DNA of 64,000 bases from Streptomyces sp. NBRC 110035 (GTDB taxonomy: Bacteria; Actinomycetota; Actinomycetes; Streptomycetales; Streptomycetaceae). Below are positions 19,391 to 28,618 of this stretch, piece by piece (positions within the stretch are counted from its first letter, which is position 1; each line of letters begins with the position of its first letter). A model generated the notes under the pieces. That model was given only the letters and a program-made list of their open reading frames with translations. It was not told the origin of the DNA and did no database searches. The stretch lies in assembly GCF_000829695.1 (NCBI RefSeq), contig NZ_BBNN01000016.1:1-64000 (forward strand), read 5' to 3'. The translations under genes were made by a program, and so were the position numbers.

Positions 19391-20683
19391 ATGCGGGTAC
19401 TCTTCACCACCTTCGCCGCCAAGTCGCACATGCACGCGCAGGTGTCGCTGGCCTGGGCCCTGCGGGCCGCGGGACACGACGTCCGGATCGCGAGCCATCC
19501 CGATCTCGTCGAGGAGATCACCAAGACGGGACTGACCGCCGTCGGTGTCGGCGAGGAGCTCCACCTCGACGAGCAGATGCAGGAGACCCAGGAGAACATC
19601 GGGCAGGACGTCGACCAGCTGGAGAGCCAGGCACAGGTTGGCCTCGACATGAGCGAGACCCGCCCGGAGCGCCTCACCTGGGACTACACGCTGGGCGTGT
19701 TCACCGCCATGACCTCCGTGGTCTTCCAGAACTGCTGCTCCGACCGGATGGTCGACGAGCTGGTCGAGCACTGTCGCTCCTGGAAGCCCGACCTCGTCCT
19801 CTGGGACACCATGACCTTCGCGGGTGCCGTCGCCGCGATCGCCACCGGCGCCGCCCACGGCCGGGTCCTCTTCGGCATGGACCTGGCGGGCAACATGCGC
19901 CAGACCTTCCTGGAGCAGCTCGCCTCCCGGCCGCCGGAGCTGCGCGACGACCCGCTCCGTGAGTGGCTCACCTGGAGCCTGGAGCGGCACGGCGCCTCCT
20001 TCGAGGAGGCCGCGGTCACCGGCGACTTCACCGTCTGCCCGATGCCCCAGTCGATGCGTCTCCCCGTCGACCTCGACTACGTGCCGATGCGGTACGTGCC
20101 GTACAACGGCCAGTCGACGGTGCCGCAGTGGCTCCAGGAACCGCCGAAGCGCGGCCGCCGGATCTGCCTCACCCTCGGAGTCGCCCACCGCGAGGTGCTC
20201 GGCAGCGACCGGGCCTCCATCGGTGACCTGCTGGAGGCGGTCGCCGGGCTCGACGACGTCGAGGTCGTCGCCACCCTCAACGAGAACCAGCTCAAGGACC
20301 TCGACACCGTCCCGGACAACGTCCGGGCCGTCGACTTCGTGCCGCTCGACGCGCTCGTGCCGAGCTGCGACGCGGTCATCCACCACGGCGGCGCCGGCAG
20401 CTTCGGCACCGCGATGATCCACGGTGTCCCGCAGCTCATCGTCGTCGACGGCGTCTGGGACACCATCAACAAGGCCCGTTACCTCGAAGCCCACGGTACC
20501 GGCCTCTACGTGCCGGGCAAGCTCAGCGCCAAGGGCCTGCGCGAGCTACTCGTCCGACTCCTGGAGGAGCCGGAGTTCAAGCGCAACGCCATGGCGCTCC
20601 GGCACGAGGCGCTCGCCGCCCCAGCGCCGGCGCAGGTCGTTCCCACGCTGGAGCGGCTCGCCGTCGAGCACCGCCGCCGATGA
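19391..20683 (+). CDS. Glycosyltransferase (second of the cluster)
   Basis: This 430-residue GT-B glycosyltransferase has the same architecture as the one at 9755-11035. It starts MRVLFTTFAAKSHMHAQ, has the MRYVPYNGQS linker motif, and a nucleotide-sugar site with HHGGAGSFGTAMIHGVPQ. I chose the ATG at 19391 because it matches the family N-terminus and follows AGGGGTAGGG; an in-frame start at 19340 adds unconserved residues. No helper gene lies next to it; it heads a plus-strand sugar operon with the 3,5-epimerase, 4-ketoreductase and 2,3-dehydratase. It may add a second sugar or extend the first. Confidence 0.88.
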   Translation: MRVLFTTFAAKSHMHAQVSLAWALRAAGHDVRIASHPDLVEEITKTGLTAVGVGEELHLDEQMQETQENIGQDVDQLESQAQVGLDMSETRPERLTWDYTLGVFTAMTSVVFQNCCSDRMVDELVEHCRSWKPDLVLWDTMTFAGAVAAIATGAAHGRVLFGMDLAGNMRQTFLEQLASRPPELRDDPLREWLTWSLERHGASFEEAAVTGDFTVCPMPQSMRLPVDLDYVPMRYVPYNGQSTVPQWLQEPPKRGRRICLTLGVAHREVLGSDRASIGDLLEAVAGLDDVEVVATLNENQLKDLDTVPDNVRAVDFVPLDALVPSCDAVIHHGGAGSFGTAMIHGVPQLIVVDGVWDTINKARYLEAHGTGLYVPGKLSAKGLRELLVRLLEEPEFKRNAMALRHEALAAPAPAQVVPTLERLAVEHRRR

Positions 20684-20760
20684 CCGGCCAGACCGCGGAC
20701 CCGGCGGCGCCCCCGGAAACCCCGACATATCCGACTACCCCCCGGACGGTGAACCGAACA

Positions 20761-21384
20761 ATGCAGGTCCGAAGTCTCAAGGTCGAGGGGGCGTACGAGT
20801 TCACCCCCCGCCAATTCGCCGACCAGCGCGGCCTCTTCGTCTCCCCCTTTCAGCAGGAGGCGTTCGCCCAGGCCCTGGGACGGCCCGGCTTCCCGGTCGC
20901 CCAGACCAACCACAGCGTCTCTCGCCGCGGCACCATCCGCGGCATCCACTTCACGGCGACCCCGCCCGGCACCGCCAAGTACGTGTACTGCGCGAGCGGC
21001 CGGGCCGTCGACATCGTGGTCGACCTGCGGGTCGGCTCGCCCACCTTCGGCCGGTGGGACGCGGTCGAGATGGACCAGCTCCACTTCCGTGCCTCGTACT
21101 TCCCGGTCGGCGTCGGGCACGCCTTCGTGGCTCTGGAGAACGACACCGTGATGTCGTACATGCTCACCAGCGCCTACGTCGCCGAGCACGAACTCGCCCT
21201 CGACATCTTCGACGAGGGCCTGGGCATCACCCTCCCGTCCGGCCTTGACGTCGTGCAGTCGGACCGCGACAGGGAGGCCCTCTCCTTCGCGGAGGCCCGC
21301 GACAAGGGCATCCTCCCCGACTACGCCACCTCCCGGGCGGTCGAGGAGCGGCTCTGGTCCCCCGGCTCCGGCGGCCCGCGCTGA
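20761..21384 (+). CDS. dTDP-4-keto-6-deoxyhexose 3,5-epimerase (or 5-epimerase)
   Basis: This 207-residue cupin-type RmlC family protein begins MQVRSLKVEGAYEFTPRQF and contains DQRGLFVSPF, RGTIRGIHF (with the catalytic His) and YFPVGVGHAFVAL. In deoxyamino-sugar pathways these enzymes usually epimerise only C-5, giving L-configured sugars. An alternative ATG at 20680 overlaps the glycosyltransferase stop (ATGA) and adds a low-complexity Pro/Thr-rich leader of 27 residues; I prefer 20761 from homology, but coupling could favour the upstream start. It lies in the plus-strand sugar operon. Confidence 0.87.
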   Translation: MQVRSLKVEGAYEFTPRQFADQRGLFVSPFQQEAFAQALGRPGFPVAQTNHSVSRRGTIRGIHFTATPPGTAKYVYCASGRAVDIVVDLRVGSPTFGRWDAVEMDQLHFRASYFPVGVGHAFVALENDTVMSYMLTSAYVAEHELALDIFDEGLGITLPSGLDVVQSDRDREALSFAEARDKGILPDYATSRAVEERLWSPGSGGPR

Positions 21385-21392
21385 GCGCGCCG

Positions 21393-22355
21393 ATGGACGC
21401 CGACCCGAAGGGCGGGCCCGCCGGCACGGTCGCGGTGCTCGGTGCCACCGGATCCGTCGGGCGCGCGGTCTGCGCCGAACTCCTCCGGACCGGGCACCGG
21501 GTCCTCGCCGTGGCCCGCCGCCCCGCCCCGCACACCCGCGCCCACGCCTTCGTCCCCCTCGACGTCGTCGCCGCCGCGCCCGGCCGGCTCGCCGCGCTCC
21601 TCGACGGACACGGGGTGGCGGCGGTCGTCAACGCCACCGGCGGCTGGGGGACCACCGCCGAGACGATGCGCAGCGCCCACGTCGACCTGCCGGAACGGCT
21701 CGCCGCCGGCTGTGCCGCGACCGGCCGGCGGCTGCGCGTCGTCCAGCTCGGTTCGATCCACGAGTACGGCCCCGTCGAGGACGGCGTCCTCATCGGCGAG
21801 GACCGCGCCCCCGGCGCGCTGACCTCGTACGGCGCCACCAAGCGCGCCGGCTCCGAGCATCTGCTCGGCGAGTCGAGCGCCGGCCGGATCGACGCGCTCG
21901 TCCTGCGGGCCGTCAACGTCTGCGGGCCGCATACCACCACCTCGAGCTTCCTCGGCATCGTCGCGGATAGGCTGCGCGCCCTCGCCCCGGGCAAGACGCT
22001 CACCCTCGACGTGGCCGACGCCCGCCGCGACTTCGTCGACGTGCGGGACCTGGCCAGGGCGGCGGTCGCGGCGGTGGCCGCGCCCGGCCCGGGCCGGGTG
22101 GTCAACATCGGGCGCGGTGAGGCGGTACCGATGGCCGACCTCGTCGACGTCCTCGTCAAGGTGTCGGGCGTCGACCCCGCCGCCGTGCGGCTGCGCCCGG
22201 CGGCGATCGCCAGCAAGGGCGGCAGCTGGACCTGCGCCGACATCGGCCTGGCCGCCGACCTCCTCGGCTGGCGGCCGCTGATCCCCCTCGACGCGTCACT
22301 GCGGGCGATGTGGGACGCGGCCGGGGACGCCGAGCCGCCGGGAGGGACCGGATGA
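21393..22355 (+). CDS. NDP-hexose 4-ketoreductase (NAD-dependent epimerase/dehydratase family)
   Basis: This 320-residue extended SDR has a glycine motif VLGATGSVGRAV near the N-terminus, an active-site TSYGATKRAGS (YxxxK) and VLRAVNVCGPH, as in DnmV/AknM-type and other deoxysugar 4-ketoreductases. It is expected to reduce the C-4 ketone as the last step before sugar transfer. It starts 8 bp after the epimerase stop and is followed by the 2,3-dehydratase gene. Product stereochemistry at C-4 cannot be assigned from sequence here. Confidence 0.82.
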   Translation: MDADPKGGPAGTVAVLGATGSVGRAVCAELLRTGHRVLAVARRPAPHTRAHAFVPLDVVAAAPGRLAALLDGHGVAAVVNATGGWGTTAETMRSAHVDLPERLAAGCAATGRRLRVVQLGSIHEYGPVEDGVLIGEDRAPGALTSYGATKRAGSEHLLGESSAGRIDALVLRAVNVCGPHTTTSSFLGIVADRLRALAPGKTLTLDVADARRDFVDVRDLARAAVAAVAAPGPGRVVNIGRGEAVPMADLVDVLVKVSGVDPAAVRLRPAAIASKGGSWTCADIGLAADLLGWRPLIPLDASLRAMWDAAGDAEPPGGTG

Positions 22356-22407
22356 ACCGGACGCATACACGCGGAGAGACCGGACGGACAAGCCCGAGGA
22401 GGCACCG

Positions 22408-23865
22408 ATGAACGCCCCCCTTCCCGTCCCACACGCCGGCGCGCCGGCGTCGCGGGCGGACACCGCACGGCGGATCGACGCCTCGGCCCGGCTGCGCGGC
22501 GCCGGGCCGCTCGGCGACCTGGCGGACTTCCCCGACTGGTTCGCCGGCCACGCCCGCCGGGCCTACACCCGGATCGAGCGGGTCGGGCTCGACGAATTGG
22601 ACGGCTGGGTCGTCGACCCGGCCACCGGCGACCTCAGGCACCACACCGGCCGCTTCTTCACCGTGCACGGACTGGCGGTGGAGCACCCGGGCGCGGCGGT
22701 GCCCCGGTGGACGCAGCCGATCATCCTCCAGCCCGAGATCGGCATCCTCGGCCTGCTGGTGAGCCGGATCGACGGGGTGCTGCACGCCCTCGTGCAGGCC
22801 AAGGTCGAACCCGGCAACGCCAACGGGCTCCAAGTGTCCCCCACCGTGCAGGCCACCCGCAGCAACTACACGCGGGTGCACCAGGGGCTGGCCGTGCCGT
22901 ACGTGGAGCACTTCCTCGACGCGCACCGGCGGCCGGGTGTGCTGGCCGACGTGCGACAGTCGGAGCAGGGCTCCTGGTTCTACCGCAAGCGCAACCGCAA
23001 CATGGTGGTCGAGCTGCCGGAGCCGGTCGAGGCCCGGGACGGCTACCGCTGGCTGACGGTCGGCCAGATCCACGAGCTGCTGGGGCGCGAGGACACCGTC
23101 AACATGGACATCCGGACCGTGCTGTCCTGCCTGCCGTTCACCGGCTCCGGGGAGGAGGCGGACGACGATCCGGATCCCTTTCGGCGGGTGCTCCGGCGCT
23201 CCGGCGACCCCGCGGCGGGCAGTCTCCACACCATGGAGGAGATCCTCGGCTGGATCACCGACCGGCGGGCCGGAGACGACCTGACGGTTCGTCGGATCCC
23301 GCTGGACGACCTCACCGGCTGGACCCGCGGCAAGGACCGGATACGCCACGACGACGGCGCCTTCTTCGAGGTCATCGGGGTCCGGGTGGACGCCGGCGGG
23401 CGCGAGGTGCGGCAGTGGAACCAGCCGATGATCGAGCCGGTGGGCCAGGGCGTGATCGCGTTCCTGGTCCGGCGGATCGACGGGGTGCTGCACGTCCTGG
23501 TCCACGCGCGCGTGGAGCCCGGGTTCACGGACGTGGTGGAGCTGGGCCCGACCGTGCAGTGCGTGCCTGAGAGCTACACGGGCCTCCCGGACAGCGCCCT
23601 GCCGCCGTTCCTCGACGCGGTACTAGGCGCGGCCTCCGGGGCGACGCGGTACGACACGGTCCTCTCGGAGGAGGGCGGTCGGTTCCACCGAGCGCTCAAC
23701 CGGTACCTGGTCGTCGAGGCCCCGGACGGCCTGGACACCGCGTCGCCCGCTCACCGATGGGTGACCCTGCACCAGCTGTCGGACCTGCTGCGCCACAGCC
23801 ACTACGTCAACGTGCAGGCCCGTAGCCTGATCGCCTGTCTGCACAGCCTGTACCACGCCGGCTGA
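22408..23865 (+). CDS. dTDP-4-keto-6-deoxyglucose 2,3-dehydratase
   Basis: This 485-residue protein is built from two homologous halves. Each half carries a copy of a repeat: WTQPIILQPEIGILGLLVSR before RIDGVLHALVQAKVEPGN in the first, and WNQPMIEPVGQGVIAFLVRR before RIDGVLHVLVHARVEPGF in the second. This is the organisation of NDP-hexose 2,3-dehydratases (DnmT, TylX3, AknN class). The enzyme removes the C-2 hydroxyl to give a 3-keto intermediate, which the 3-aminotransferase encoded nearby can use. It ends the plus-strand sugar operon before a strong bidirectional hairpin. Confidence 0.92.
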   Translation: MNAPLPVPHAGAPASRADTARRIDASARLRGAGPLGDLADFPDWFAGHARRAYTRIERVGLDELDGWVVDPATGDLRHHTGRFFTVHGLAVEHPGAAVPRWTQPIILQPEIGILGLLVSRIDGVLHALVQAKVEPGNANGLQVSPTVQATRSNYTRVHQGLAVPYVEHFLDAHRRPGVLADVRQSEQGSWFYRKRNRNMVVELPEPVEARDGYRWLTVGQIHELLGREDTVNMDIRTVLSCLPFTGSGEEADDDPDPFRRVLRRSGDPAAGSLHTMEEILGWITDRRAGDDLTVRRIPLDDLTGWTRGKDRIRHDDGAFFEVIGVRVDAGGREVRQWNQPMIEPVGQGVIAFLVRRIDGVLHVLVHARVEPGFTDVVELGPTVQCVPESYTGLPDSALPPFLDAVLGAASGATRYDTVLSEEGGRFHRALNRYLVVEAPDGLDTASPAHRWVTLHQLSDLLRHSHYVNVQARSLIACLHSLYHAG

Positions 23866-23882
23866 GCCCAGCGGCCACACAC

Positions 23883-23919
23883 GCGTGTCCCGGTGGGCGG
23901 GGAGCCCACCGGGACACGC
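23883..23919. terminator. Bidirectional hairpin between convergent sugar genes
   Basis: GCGTGTCCCGGTGGGC at 23883-23898 pairs perfectly with 23904-23919 (16-bp stem, 5-nt loop). It separates the convergent 2,3-dehydratase and aminotransferase genes and can end both transcripts. Confidence 0.75.
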
Positions 23920-23960
23920 GCGCACCGGGACCGGACCGGGAGACCGGCCGGGGCGCCGGC

Positions 23961-25070
23961 TCAGAGGCCGACGACGACCTCGCGGATCGCCTCGATGACC
24001 TTCTCCTGGGTGTGCGGCGGCAGGGACGGGTACATCGGGAGCGAGAAGATCTCCTTCGCGAGCCGCTCGGTCACCGGCAGGCTGCCCTCCTCGTAGCCGA
24101 GGTGGGCGAAGCCGGTCATGCGGTGCACGGGCCACGGGTAGCTGATGTTCAGTTCGATGTCGTAGTCCTTGAGCCGCTCGATAATCCGGTCCCGCTCGGG
24201 GTGACGGACCACGTGGACATAGTGGACGTGGTCATTTCCCACCGCGTTCGAGGGGAGGACCAGGCCGGTGCCGGCCAGCCCCTCCTCGTAGCGGCGCGCC
24301 ACGGCACGGCGGCCCTCGACGTAGGCGCCGAGGCGCCGGAGCTTGCGGCGGAGGATCTCCGCCTGGACCTCGTCGAGACGGCTGTTGTGTCCGGGAGTGC
24401 TGACAACGTAGTACTGCTCCTCCATGCCGTAGTAGCGCAGCCGGCGCAGGGCCGCCGCCACGTCCGCGTCGCGGGTCAGGACGGCGCCGCCGTCGCCGTA
24501 CGCGCCCAGCACCTTCGTCGGATAGAAGGAGAAGGCGGCGGCGTCACCCATGGTGCCGGCGAGCCGGCCGTGATGCCGGGCGCCATGGGCCTGGGCGCAG
24601 TCCTCCAGGACCTTGAGGCCGTGACGGGCGGAGAGTTCGGTGACTGGCGCCATGTCGACGCACTGCCCGTAGAGGTGGACGGGGACGATCGCGGTCGTCT
24701 TCTCGGTGATCGCGCCGGCGAGCTGGTCGGTGCGCATGAGGTAGTCCTCCTCGTGCACGTCCACGAAGACCGGGGTGGCGCCAACTGCGTCGATGCCGAG
24801 CACGGTCGGGGCGGCCGTGTTGGCGACGGTGACGACTTCGTCGCCGGGCTTCACGCCGAGGGCCTGGAGGCCAAGGACGATGGCGTTGGTGCCGTTGTCC
24901 ACGCCCACGCAGTGCTCCACGCCGTGGTAGGCCGCAAACTCCTGCTCGAAGCCAGCGACGGAGGCGCCGAGGACGAGCCGCCCGGACTGGAAGACGTGGT
25001 CGACGGCGTCGAGGACCTCCTCGCGCTCCGCCGCGTACTCCCGCAGGTAGTCCCAGACGTACGCGGTCAT
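23961..25070 (-). CDS. dTDP-sugar 3-aminotransferase (DegT/DnrJ/EryC1 family)
   Basis: This 369-residue PLP-dependent aminotransferase has its Schiff-base Lys in [17 protein letters not shown] (Lys186), Asp157 in [11 protein letters not shown], and the cofactor-binding [10 protein letters not shown] segment. The ATG at 25070 overlaps the stop of the upstream methyltransferase gene by 4 bp. Close relatives of DesV/TylB type install the 3-amino group on a 3-keto-deoxysugar using glutamate as donor. With the 2,3-dehydratase it should give a 2,3,6-trideoxy-3-amino sugar. Confidence 0.92.
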   Translation of the reverse strand: MTAYVWDYLREYAAEREEVLDAVDHVFQSGRLVLGASVAGFEQEFAAYHGVEHCVGVDNGTNAIVLGLQALGVKPGDEVVTVANTAAPTVLGIDAVGATPVFVDVHEEDYLMRTDQLAGAITEKTTAIVPVHLYGQCVDMAPVTELSARHGLKVLEDCAQAHGARHHGRLAGTMGDAAAFSFYPTKVLGAYGDGGAVLTRDADVAAALRRLRYYGMEEQYYVVSTPGHNSRLDEVQAEILRRKLRRLGAYVEGRRAVARRYEEGLAGTGLVLPSNAVGNDHVHYVHVVRHPERDRIIERLKDYDIELNISYPWPVHRMTGFAHLGYEEGSLPVTERLAKEIFSLPMYPSLPPHTQEKVIEAIREVVVGL

Positions 25071-25786
25071 CGCCCGCCCTCCTTGACGCCGACGAACAGG
25101 CCGCGGCCGGTCGGGGCACCCGGCCGGTACTCGACGGAGCAGCCGACGGCGCGGAAGGCCGACTCGTACTCCTCGCGCGTGAAGAGGGTCAGGACGTCGA
25201 TCTCGGTGAAGGTGCGGATGCCGTCGGGATCGCCGACGAGGAACTGCACCTCCATCCGGGTCGCCCGGCCCTGGAGCGTGGAGTGGGAGATCCGCGCCAC
25301 GGTCCGGTCGCCCTCGCTCGCCAGGTCGCCGGCGACGAAGCCCTCGGAGAACTGCTCGGGGAACCACCAGGGTTCGACGACGAGCACGCCGCCCGGTTCG
25401 AGGTGGCGACCCATCGACGCGATCGCCGAACGCATCTCCTCGACGCTGCCGAGATAGCCGATCGCGCAGAACATGCAGGTGACGACGGAGTACGTGCGTC
25501 CCAGGTCGAACTCGCGCATGTCGCCCTCGTGGATGGCCAGTCCGGGCCTGCGGCGCAGCGCGAGGTCCCGCATCGGGGCGGCGATCTCCAGCCCCTCCGC
25601 GGTCGTGAAGAGCTTGCCGAAGGGGCCCAGGTGGGCGGCGGTGCCGCAGGCCACGTCGAGTAGCGAGTCGGCGTCCGGGGCGTGGCTGCGGGCTAGGTCC
25701 GCGACGGCCTCGGCCTCCGCGGCCCAGTCCTTGCCGCGGCTGCGGTACACCATCTCGTAAACCTCGGCGAGGTCCGTGCTGTACAT
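25067..25786 (-). CDS. Sugar N,N-dimethyltransferase (DesVI/TylM1 type)
   Basis: This 239-residue SAM-dependent methyltransferase has motif [12 protein letters not shown] (42-52) and the typical start [21 protein letters not shown]. The [14 protein letters not shown] segment is characteristic of amino-sugar N-methyltransferases. It is expected to methylate the 3-amino group twice to dimethylamino. The ATG at 25786 follows a GAGGAGAATCGC ribosome site; the longer frame to 25909 is not supported. It is coupled to the aminotransferase gene downstream and lies 91 bp after the cyclase gene. Confidence 0.92.
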   Translation of the reverse strand: MYSTDLAEVYEMVYRSRGKDWAAEAEAVADLARSHAPDADSLLDVACGTAAHLGPFGKLFTTAEGLEIAAPMRDLALRRRPGLAIHEGDMREFDLGRTYSVVTCMFCAIGYLGSVEEMRSAIASMGRHLEPGGVLVVEPWWFPEQFSEGFVAGDLASEGDRTVARISHSTLQGRATRMEVQFLVGDPDGIRTFTEIDVLTLFTREEYESAFRAVGCSVEYRPGAPTGRGLFVGVKEGGR

Positions 25787-25877
25787 GCGATTCTCCTCGG
25801 GTCGGCTGCAGTGCACGGCGCCGGTCGGCACGCCGCTGGAGCGGGGGTGCGGGAAGGTGCGGGGGTGTCCGTGCGGG

Positions 25878-26663
25878 TCAGGGGGTGTCGTCGACGAGGG
25901 CGACGGCACGGGCCCAGCCGGCGCCGGCGCCGGCCACCTTCACCGGGAAACAGGCGATCTGGAAGCCGGTCGGGGTGGGCAGCAGGTCGAGTCCGGAGAG
26001 CCGCTCGACCTGGCAGTACTCCCGGTGCCGGCCGGCGAAGTGGGCGGGCCACAGCACGCGCTTGTCGCAGGTGCGCCGGTAGGTGTCGATGATGGTGCCG
26101 AACGGCGCGTCCAGGCTGAAGGCGTCGGTGCCGACCACCTTCACGCCCGAGTCGAGCAGGAAGGCGATCGCGCCCGCGTCGAGGCCCACGAAGTCGGTGA
26201 AGTACCGCTGCGTCCCCGCCCAGGCGTCCGCGCCGGTGTTCAGCAGCACGATGTCGCGCGGGGCGAGGACGTGCCCGATCCGGTCGAGCTCCTTGCGCAG
26301 GTCGGCCGCGTCGACGATGCCGGCCTCGCGGCCCCGCACGTCGAGGACGACCCCGGGGCCGAGGAACCACTCCAGCGGCATCGCGTCGATGTGCCGGGGT
26401 ACGCCGGTGCCGTACGTGGTCCGGGAGCCGTAGTGCGAGGGCGCGTCGACGTGGGTGCCGGTGTGGGTGGTCAGACTCAGGCGGTCCAGCGAGAGGAACT
26501 CGCCGTCCGGCAGGTCGTCCGGGTCGAACTCCAGGCCGAAGTGGGCCCGCATCTCGTCGCGCATGTGCAGCGCGCCCTCGCGCGGGGTCATCACCTCGTG
26601 GACCACGGGGTCCGGTTCGAACGAGCCGACGTCTACCGGCGAGGACAGGTCAATGATCCGCAC
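25878..26663 (-). CDS. DpsY-like cyclase (kynurenine-formamidase fold)
   Basis: This 261-residue metal-dependent protein of the cyclase superfamily has the motif THTGTHVDAPSHY, with His67, His71, Asp73 and His77 as likely metal ligands. Relatives include DpsY and MtmY-like proteins, which help form later rings of aromatic polyketides. I chose the GTG at 26663 because GGAGGTGACC precedes it at good spacing; the GTG two codons upstream at 26669 overlaps that site. It is the first gene of the minus-strand group with the methyltransferase and aminotransferase. Divergent transcription from the SnoaL-like gene suggests a promoter region at 26,670-26,820. Confidence 0.8.
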   Translation of the reverse strand: MRIIDLSSPVDVGSFEPDPVVHEVMTPREGALHMRDEMRAHFGLEFDPDDLPDGEFLSLDRLSLTTHTGTHVDAPSHYGSRTTYGTGVPRHIDAMPLEWFLGPGVVLDVRGREAGIVDAADLRKELDRIGHVLAPRDIVLLNTGADAWAGTQRYFTDFVGLDAGAIAFLLDSGVKVVGTDAFSLDAPFGTIIDTYRRTCDKRVLWPAHFAGRHREYCQVERLSGLDLLPTPTGFQIACFPVKVAGAGAGWARAVALVDDTP

Positions 26664-26823
26664 GGTCACCTCCTGAGCGACAGCGTCCAGCCTCGCGGCC
26701 CCCGCTCAAAAGGCATTGGAAGACCGCTCGACACGGTCGGCCGGAGCCCCGGAGTCGAGCCGGTCTCGACGGTGCTCGGCCAGACTCGGCCTCCCGACGA
26801 CGACCCCTGCACCGGGAGGCACC

Positions 26824-27276
26824 GTGACCACCACGCCCCGCACACACGGCGACGGCACCGCCACAGACTTCGACGCCATCGCGATCGAACGCTTCTACGC
26901 CCGGCACATGCAGCTGCTGGACGGCGGCGCCGCCGCGGCCTGGGCCCGCACCTTCACCGACGACGCGTCCTTCGCCGCCCCGTCCATGACGGAGCCGGTG
27001 CGCGGCCGGGACGGCATCGAGTCGGGCGCCCGCGCGGCGGTGGCGGGCCGGGCGGCCGCCGGGGAGGTCCACCGGCACTGGGTGACGATGACAGCGGTCC
27101 GGCCGGCCGCCGACGGAGTCGACGCGGTGTCGCACGTGGAGATCCTCGCGACCCCGCGCGGCGGGGCGCCGCGGATCGAGCTGTCCTGCGTGATGCGGGA
27201 CCGGCTGGTGCGCCGGGACGGGGCGCTGCTCGTGGCGGAGCGCGTCATCACCCGCGACGACCGGCCACGCGGCTGA
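26824..27276 (+). CDS. SnoaL-like / NTF2-fold protein
   Basis: This 150-residue protein has an alpha+beta barrel fold of the NTF2/SnoaL superfamily. It starts with an IERFYARHMQLLDGG helix, then AWARTFTDDASFA, a GRDGIESGARAAV helix and HRHWVTMTAV strands, like ketosteroid isomerases and SnoaL-type cyclases or hydroxylases. The GTG at 26824 follows GGGAGGCACC. In anthracycline clusters such proteins close the fourth ring or hydroxylate; elsewhere they assist dioxygenases. It forms a plus-strand pair with the SDR gene 42 bp downstream. Function is inferred from fold and context only. Confidence 0.7.
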   Translation: MTTTPRTHGDGTATDFDAIAIERFYARHMQLLDGGAAAAWARTFTDDASFAAPSMTEPVRGRDGIESGARAAVAGRAAAGEVHRHWVTMTAVRPAADGVDAVSHVEILATPRGGAPRIELSCVMRDRLVRRDGALLVAERVITRDDRPRG

Positions 27277-27318
27277 GGATCGACTCCGTCTCGAGCGCGG
27301 GTCCGTACCGTCGCCGCC

Positions 27319-28065
27319 ATGACGACACGGGTAGTGATCATCACGGGTGGTGGGACCGGGATCGGCCGCGCGGCGGCCCTCCGGTTCGCGGAGCGCGGCG
27401 ACCGGGTCCTCGTGGTGGGCCGTACGGCGGCCACGCTGGAGGAGACCGTCGCCGGGCACGAGAACATCCGGTCCCTGGTGGCGGACGTGACCGATTCCGG
27501 CGCCGGCGAGCGGGTGGTGGAGGCGGCGCTGCGCGCCTTCGGCCGCCTGGACGTCCTCGTGAACAACGCTGCGACCGGTTCCTTCGCGCCGCTGGCGAAG
27601 CTCGACCGGACGGCCGTTGAGCGGCAGTTCACCACTGACCTGGTGGCGCCCGCGTTCCTCGCCCAGGCGGCGCTGGACGCGCTGGAGGAGACGGGCGGCA
27701 CCATCGTCAACGTCAGCACGGCGGCCTCGCTGACCACCCAGGGCTTCCCGGACAACGCGGTCTACATGGCGGCGAAGGCGGGCCTGAACCAGTTCACGCG
27801 CGCCTGGGCGGTCGAGCTGGCGCCGCGCGGCATCCGCGTGGTGTCGGTGGCGCCGGGCGTCACCGACACCGGCATCGGGCAGCGCATCGGCATGTCCGAG
27901 GGCCAGTACCAGGGCTTCCTCGACCAGATCTCGCAGCGCATCCCAGCCGGGCGGGTGGCGACGCCCGAGGAGGTGGCGTGGTGGATCACCACGCTGGGCG
28001 AGCCGGGCGGCTCCTACATGACCGGGGCGATCGTCCCCGTCGACGGCGGTCTCACCCTCACCTGA
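27319..28065 (+). CDS. Short-chain dehydrogenase/reductase
   Basis: This 248-residue classical SDR has the cofactor motif TGGGTGIGRA at about 10-19, NNAATGSF, an NVSTAASL catalytic-Ser region, VYMAAKAGLN (YxxxK) and a C-terminal MTGAIVPVDGGLTL. It could reduce a ketone on the polyketide or a tailoring intermediate. It does not carry the features I associate with the C-9 polyketide ketoreductases of type II clusters (ActIII type), so I do not count it as such. It is the last intact gene of the island; IS1380 remnant sequence begins about 30 bp after its stop. Confidence 0.82.
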   Translation: MTTRVVIITGGGTGIGRAAALRFAERGDRVLVVGRTAATLEETVAGHENIRSLVADVTDSGAGERVVEAALRAFGRLDVLVNNAATGSFAPLAKLDRTAVERQFTTDLVAPAFLAQAALDALEETGGTIVNVSTAASLTTQGFPDNAVYMAAKAGLNQFTRAWAVELAPRGIRVVSVAPGVTDTGIGQRIGMSEGQYQGFLDQISQRIPAGRVATPEEVAWWITTLGEPGGSYMTGAIVPVDGGLTLT

Positions 28066-28094
28066 CGGAGGGCGGCGCCCGCACCGTCCGGACG

Positions 28095-28192
28095 GCGGCC
28101 GGAGGCGCCGGTGCCGGGCGTGCGCCGCGAGTCGGGCGGGCAGGTGGTGGAGCCGGAAGCGCATCGTCTCCGGATCCAGGTATTCGGGGGCG
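28095..28192 (-). pseudogene. IS1380-family transposase, C-terminal fragment
   Basis: The minus strand reads EYLDPETMRFRLHHLPARLA followed by AHARHRRL, which resembles the end of IS1380 transposases (YLDPDTLRFRL...IPARL). Only about 32 codons remain. It marks the right edge of the biosynthetic island. Confidence 0.5.
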
Positions 28193-28270
28193 GCTGATCG
28201 CCCATGAGGCCGAGCGGGTTGGCCGCAACGCCCCGAAGGTGACCCGAGGCTCTCCGAAAGGGACCCGGCA

Positions 28271-28520
28271 GGGCTTGCCGGTGTTGGTCGCGGTGCAGTG
28301 CTCCTCGTCCGTGGCGCCATCGGTATGGGGCGCGGCGCCCTGCTGCGGGCCGTCGCCGACGTGGCCCGCGCCCGGGGTGTACGGGTCGGCTACGCGCGAT
28401 GCGCGGCTGAGGAGTCCGGGACCCCGTACGGCGTCGTGCGCCGGCTGCTGGGCGCCACCGGCGGCACGCTCGTCGCCGCGTCCGCCCGGGCGGCCGGCAC
28501 GGCGACTGGCCGCAGGCCGC
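28271..28520 (+). pseudogene. LAL/LuxR-family regulator, N-terminal fragment
   Basis: The plus strand reads GRGAVLLVRGAIGMGRGAL and then ADVARARGVRVGYARCAAEE and PYGVVRRLLGA. This is the start of the AAA domain of large ATP-binding LuxR regulators (Walker A degraded to GAIGMGRGA). The rest, including the helix-turn-helix, is absent. It may be the relic of a cluster-situated activator. Confidence 0.5.
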
Positions 28521-28618
28521 CGCGCTGCTGCGCCGGACCGCATCCGGAGGTCGAGTCTGGCGCACGCGCTCAGCGGCCTCCAATGGACTTCCGAATACGT
28601 TCCGAATACTATGGATCC

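Noticed and set aside
27319..28065. SDR considered as the C-9 polyketide ketoreductase
   Set aside because: It reads as a generic SDR with no specific resemblance to ActIII-type ketoreductases and lies far from the minimal PKS genes.
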